Shown piece after piece: positions 5,378-7,291 of a stretch of DNA of 7,291 nt. How positions within the stretch are numbered: the stretch's first letter is position 1; every line of letters starts with the position of its first letter. Location of the stretch: the NCBI GenBank assembly GCA_021775795.1, contig JAJFHB010000594.1, positions 1 through 7,291 on the forward strand, in the 5' to 3' direction. The position numbers and the translations under genes are program-made. The notes under the pieces were generated by a model. That model was not told where the DNA came from. It made no database searches and saw only the letters and a program-made list of their open reading frames with translations. The DNA comes from Hyphomicrobiales bacterium (GTDB lineage: Bacteria; Pseudomonadota; Alphaproteobacteria; Rhizobiales; JAJFHB01).

Positions 5378-6901
5378 ATGAACCCGTTTACGGTCATGAA
5401 GCAGACACTTGGGTGCAGGAGCACCGCTGCTTCCACAATTTGCGCAACTTTTCTCGCAGCATGCATCACGCTTGGCGCTGCCTTCAGTCTCGTGCCAGTG
5501 CTGCTCGATGTCGACCGCGCCGAAGCGCGCGCAAGTTTTTTCAACCTTTCATCGTCTTCTCACGCAGGGCGCCTGAGGGTTGTCGTGCACAAATCCGAAA
5601 CCATTGAAGTGGACATTCCCTTCGCCGAAGTAATTGTCGGCGACAGTGAAATCGCAGACGTGCTGCCGGTGAGCGATACGGCCATCTATGTGCTCGGCAA
5701 GGAAGTCGGTTCCACCAACATCGCCATCTATGATGAGGATCGCACTCTCATCGGCGTGCTCGATCTGGAAATTTCCTACGATGTTCCCAATCTGACCAAC
5801 ATTCTGGAGCAGAATATCCCAAGCTCGAACATCAATGTCTCGTCGGTCAATGGGCAGTTGATGTTGAGCGGCACCGTCCTTGATGCACCTACCATGGAAC
5901 GCGCTATGACCCTTGCGCGGCAGTTTTCACCGGACGGTGTCACCAATGCCATGTCGATCAGCAGTTCACAGCAGGTTTTGCTCGAGGTTCGCTTTGTTGA
6001 AGCACAGCGTTCTGCCGGTAGGGATCTCGGTGTGCAGTGGGATGTTGTTCAGGACAACATCAACATGCAGACCGGTGTCGGCATTCTCGCAAACGCCACG
6101 CCGTTCGGCACAATCATCGGCTCACTGTTGAGCGGCGGTGTTGATGCGGATGTAATTATTGAGGCATTGGAAGAGCGTGGCCTTGCCCGCCGTCTGGCAG
6201 AACCAAACCTCGTGGCATTGTCCGGCGACACCGCCAGTTTTCTTGCCGGCGGCGAGTTTCCGTTTCCAACCGGTGCCGATGAGAATGAAATCCGCATTGA
6301 ATTCAAGAAATTCGGTGTTGGACTTGAGTTTACGCCGACAGTTCTGTCCAACGGCCTGATCAATCTGCAGATTTCTCCGGAAGTCAGCCAGCTTGACCCG
6401 ACAACGACGTTGCGGATTGCCGGTGTTGAAATTCCAAGACTCGTCGTGCGCCGCGCCAGCACAACTGTTGAGCTTCGGGACGGCCAGAGCTTTGCCATTG
6501 CCGGTTTGCTTCAGGCCAACCACACCAATGCCGTAAGTGCTCTGCCGTGGATCGGACAAGTGCCTGTTATCGGCCCGCTGTTCAGGTCGAGTTCTTTCAG
6601 CAAGGAAGAGACCGATCTCGTGATTATCATCACGCCGCGTCTGGTGCAGCCTGCCACGCCTGATCAGCGCCTGGCGACACCGCTTGATAGCACGCAGCCA
6701 GGAAATGACATTGATTTCTTCTTCAACGGTGACATGGAAGTGCCGAACGATGTGATCGACTTTTTCCGCAGTGGAGACGAAGTTCGCGGACCCTACGGCC
6801 ATATCATTCCGGCCGCTGCACAAGCTGAAACCAGCGCGTCATTCTTTGATTTTGGTACCCAGCCAAGCCGTTTCAATGGGAGTGACTTCAATGCAAAATA
6901 A
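5378..6901 (+). CDS. cpaC: Type II/III secretin family protein CpaC (RcpA), outer-membrane channel of the Flp/Tad pilus
   Basis: The 507-residue protein has normal length for CpaC, which forms the outer-membrane ring through which the Flp pilus passes. A signal peptide with a long N-region and a hydrophobic core at about 21-43 ends near Ala-Glu-Ala-Arg-Ala (48-52). The pilus-secretin N-terminal domain spans about 64-134 (IPFAEVIVGDSEIADVLPVS at 80-99). A BON/short secretin domain follows at about 136-197 (VNGQLMLSGTVLDAPTMERA at 157-176). The secretin barrel spans about 200-424, with AEPNLVALSGDTASFLAGGE (274-293), FGVGLEFTPTVL (312-323), LPWIGQVPVIGPLFRS (389-404) and ETDLVIIITPRLV (411-423). 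A tail of about 80 residues ends after GPYGHII (471-477), as in rhizobial CpaC. AAGGG 9 nt upstream supports the start; ATG 5396 (Met7) has no ribosome site. The gene lies 30 bp after cpaB and overlaps the lipoprotein gene by 11 bp. Confidence 0.96.
   Translation: MNPFTVMKQTLGCRSTAASTICATFLAACITLGAAFSLVPVLLDVDRAEARASFFNLSSSSHAGRLRVVVHKSETIEVDIPFAEVIVGDSEIADVLPVSDTAIYVLGKEVGSTNIAIYDEDRTLIGVLDLEISYDVPNLTNILEQNIPSSNINVSSVNGQLMLSGTVLDAPTMERAMTLARQFSPDGVTNAMSISSSQQVLLEVRFVEAQRSAGRDLGVQWDVVQDNINMQTGVGILANATPFGTIIGSLLSGGVDADVIIEALEERGLARRLAEPNLVALSGDTASFLAGGEFPFPTGADENEIRIEFKKFGVGLEFTPTVLSNGLINLQISPEVSQLDPTTTLRIAGVEIPRLVVRRASTTVELRDGQSFAIAGLLQANHTNAVSALPWIGQVPVIGPLFRSSSFSKEETDLVIIITPRLVQPATPDQRLATPLDSTQPGNDIDFFFNGDMEVPNDVIDFFRSGDEVRGPYGHIIPAAAQAETSASFFDFGTQPSRFNGSDFNAK
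6704..6787 (+). repeat. Imperfect tandem repeat in the CpaC tail
   Basis: Within cpaC, residues 443-455 (NDIDFFFNGDMEV) and 457-469 (NDVIDFFRSGDEV) are similar. Both start Asn-Asp, carry a Phe pair and then Gly-Asp and Glu-Val. This lies after the secretin barrel, so it is likely periplasmic or peripheral. The DNA copies have diverged, which suggests an old duplication or convergent motif use. Confidence 0.4.
6878..6882 (+). promoter_or_regulatory. Shine-Dalgarno deciding the lipoprotein start at 6891
   Basis: GGGAG ends 8 nt before ATG 6891, inside the last codons of cpaC. It favours ATG 6891 over the in-frame ATG at 6876, which overlaps this site, and over the ATG at 6771, which would bury the signal peptide. 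Confidence 0.65.
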
Positions 6902-7211
6902 CAGGGGGCATCTGAAGGTTGCCATGACCATGAGCGTCCTGGCTGTCGGGCTCGGTGGATGTGCGGATGAATATTTCCAGCGCTCAGATCCAATCACCAC
7001 CTACGCCGGTGATGCGGTTCGCCGCAACATCGCGATCCATACCATAAACCCACGACCGAACTATGCTTACGATAACCGCATCCAGGTCAGCGGTCAGCGC
7101 ATGGAAACTGCACTTGGACGCTACCATGCAGGTGGCGGTGAAGACGAGGCAGCAGGTGCGGTGGAAGATGCAGAGTTTCAGGGTCCCGATGTTCCAGGCG
7201 ACCCGCAGTAA
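6891..7211 (+). CDS. Small lipoprotein of the cpa/Tad pilus locus
   Basis: The 106-residue protein starts 11 bp inside the end of cpaC. It has a lipoprotein signal: basic N-region, hydrophobic stretch (about 10-20) and a lipobox Leu-Gly-Gly-Cys with Cys24. Ala follows the Cys rather than Asp, which is compatible with outer-membrane sorting. The mature part contains TTYAGDAVRRNIAIHTINP and then GQRMETALGRYHAG. The pattern (aspartate-rich start, Gly-Asp-Ala-Val, His-Thr-Ile, Gly-Gln-Arg-Met, Arg-Tyr) recalls short lipoproteins that I believe lie next to cpaC in Hyphomicrobiales pilus loci. I cannot name the family with certainty. The tail from about residue 83 is acidic and low in complexity, so probably disordered. 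It may help place or stabilise the CpaC secretin, as pilotins do. It is much shorter than CpaD and does not look like one. A strong hairpin follows. Confidence 0.85.
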   Translation: MQNNRGHLKVAMTMSVLAVGLGGCADEYFQRSDPITTYAGDAVRRNIAIHTINPRPNYAYDNRIQVSGQRMETALGRYHAGGGEDEAAGAVEDAEFQGPDVPGDPQ

Positions 7212-7251
7212 CACAAACGAATCCGTCAGCACCTCATCTCATCGAAGATGA

Positions 7252-7287
7252 CACAACGCCGGTCCCTGGGGCCGGCGTTGTGCGTTT
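7252..7287 (+). terminator. Strong GC-rich hairpin, probable intrinsic terminator
   Basis: CACAACGCCGG (7252-7262) pairs perfectly with CCGGCGTTGTG (7272-7282). Inner bases (TCC with GGG, including a T-G wobble) can extend the stem to 14 bp with a three-base loop. Only a short GCGTTT follows before a GC-rich end, so the T-run is weak. It lies 40 bp after the lipoprotein stop. It may end the cpaBC-lipoprotein transcript, act for converging transcripts, or be an internal attenuating element if cpaD lies further on. Confidence 0.7.
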
Positions 7288-7291
7288 CGGG

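Noticed and set aside
5456..5467. Lipobox-like Leu-Ala-Ala-Cys (Cys30) in the CpaC signal region
   Set aside because: The hydrophobic stretch continues past the Cys to about residue 43, and a normal signal peptidase I site follows near 50-52, so a lipoprotein secretin is unlikely.
6122..6823. Minus-strand open frame of 233 codons opposite cpaC
   Set aside because: It is antisense to the conserved secretin barrel, with no recognisable protein features.

Overview
The window reads as a chromosomal segment of an alphaproteobacterium, most likely of the Hyphomicrobiales or a near relative. I infer this from moderately high GC, the rhizobial style of the CpaB/CpaC pilus proteins, and the small lipoprotein that follows cpaC. 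No RNA gene, CRISPR array, insertion sequence or phage gene is visible. No gene carries an internal stop or frameshift. The only truncated gene is the hydantoinase A subunit, which is cut by the left window edge.

Left part (1-2614, minus strand): a two-gene hydantoinase/oxoprolinase-type operon. hyuB is promoter-proximal, and hyuA follows after a 10 bp gap with its Shine-Dalgarno overlapping the hyuB stop. The two products should form an ATP-dependent amidohydrolase acting on a cyclic amide such as a hydantoin or 5-oxoproline. The true substrate cannot be read from the sequence.

Middle (2615-3996): a 180 bp divergent promoter region separates hyuBA from a plus-strand pair. The first gene encodes a class I glutamine amidotransferase-like protein with an intact Cys-His-Glu triad. 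The second encodes a 149-residue single-pass membrane protein of unknown function, starting at a GTG that overlaps the upstream stop by 4 bp, so the pair is probably translationally coupled. The divergent layout suggests, without proving, that the amidotransferase works in the same nitrogen or gamma-glutamyl metabolism as hyuBA.

Right part (3997-7291, plus strand): a 226 bp AT-rich leader precedes a Flp/Tad-type pilus assembly segment. It holds cpaB (periplasmic SAF-domain protein with an unusual N-terminal cytoplasmic tail), cpaC (outer-membrane secretin) and a 106-residue lipoprotein overlapping the end of cpaC by 11 bp. A strong GC-rich hairpin follows the lipoprotein gene at the right window edge. 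CpaB and CpaC build the outer-membrane channel of the pilus machine, and the lipoprotein is a candidate helper of that channel. No flp pilin or cpaA prepilin peptidase lies just upstream of cpaB, and cpaD-F, if present, lie beyond the hairpin.

I found no convincing wholly new system. The least-described items are the GATase-coupled membrane protein, the post-cpaC lipoprotein and the CpaB N-terminal extension.
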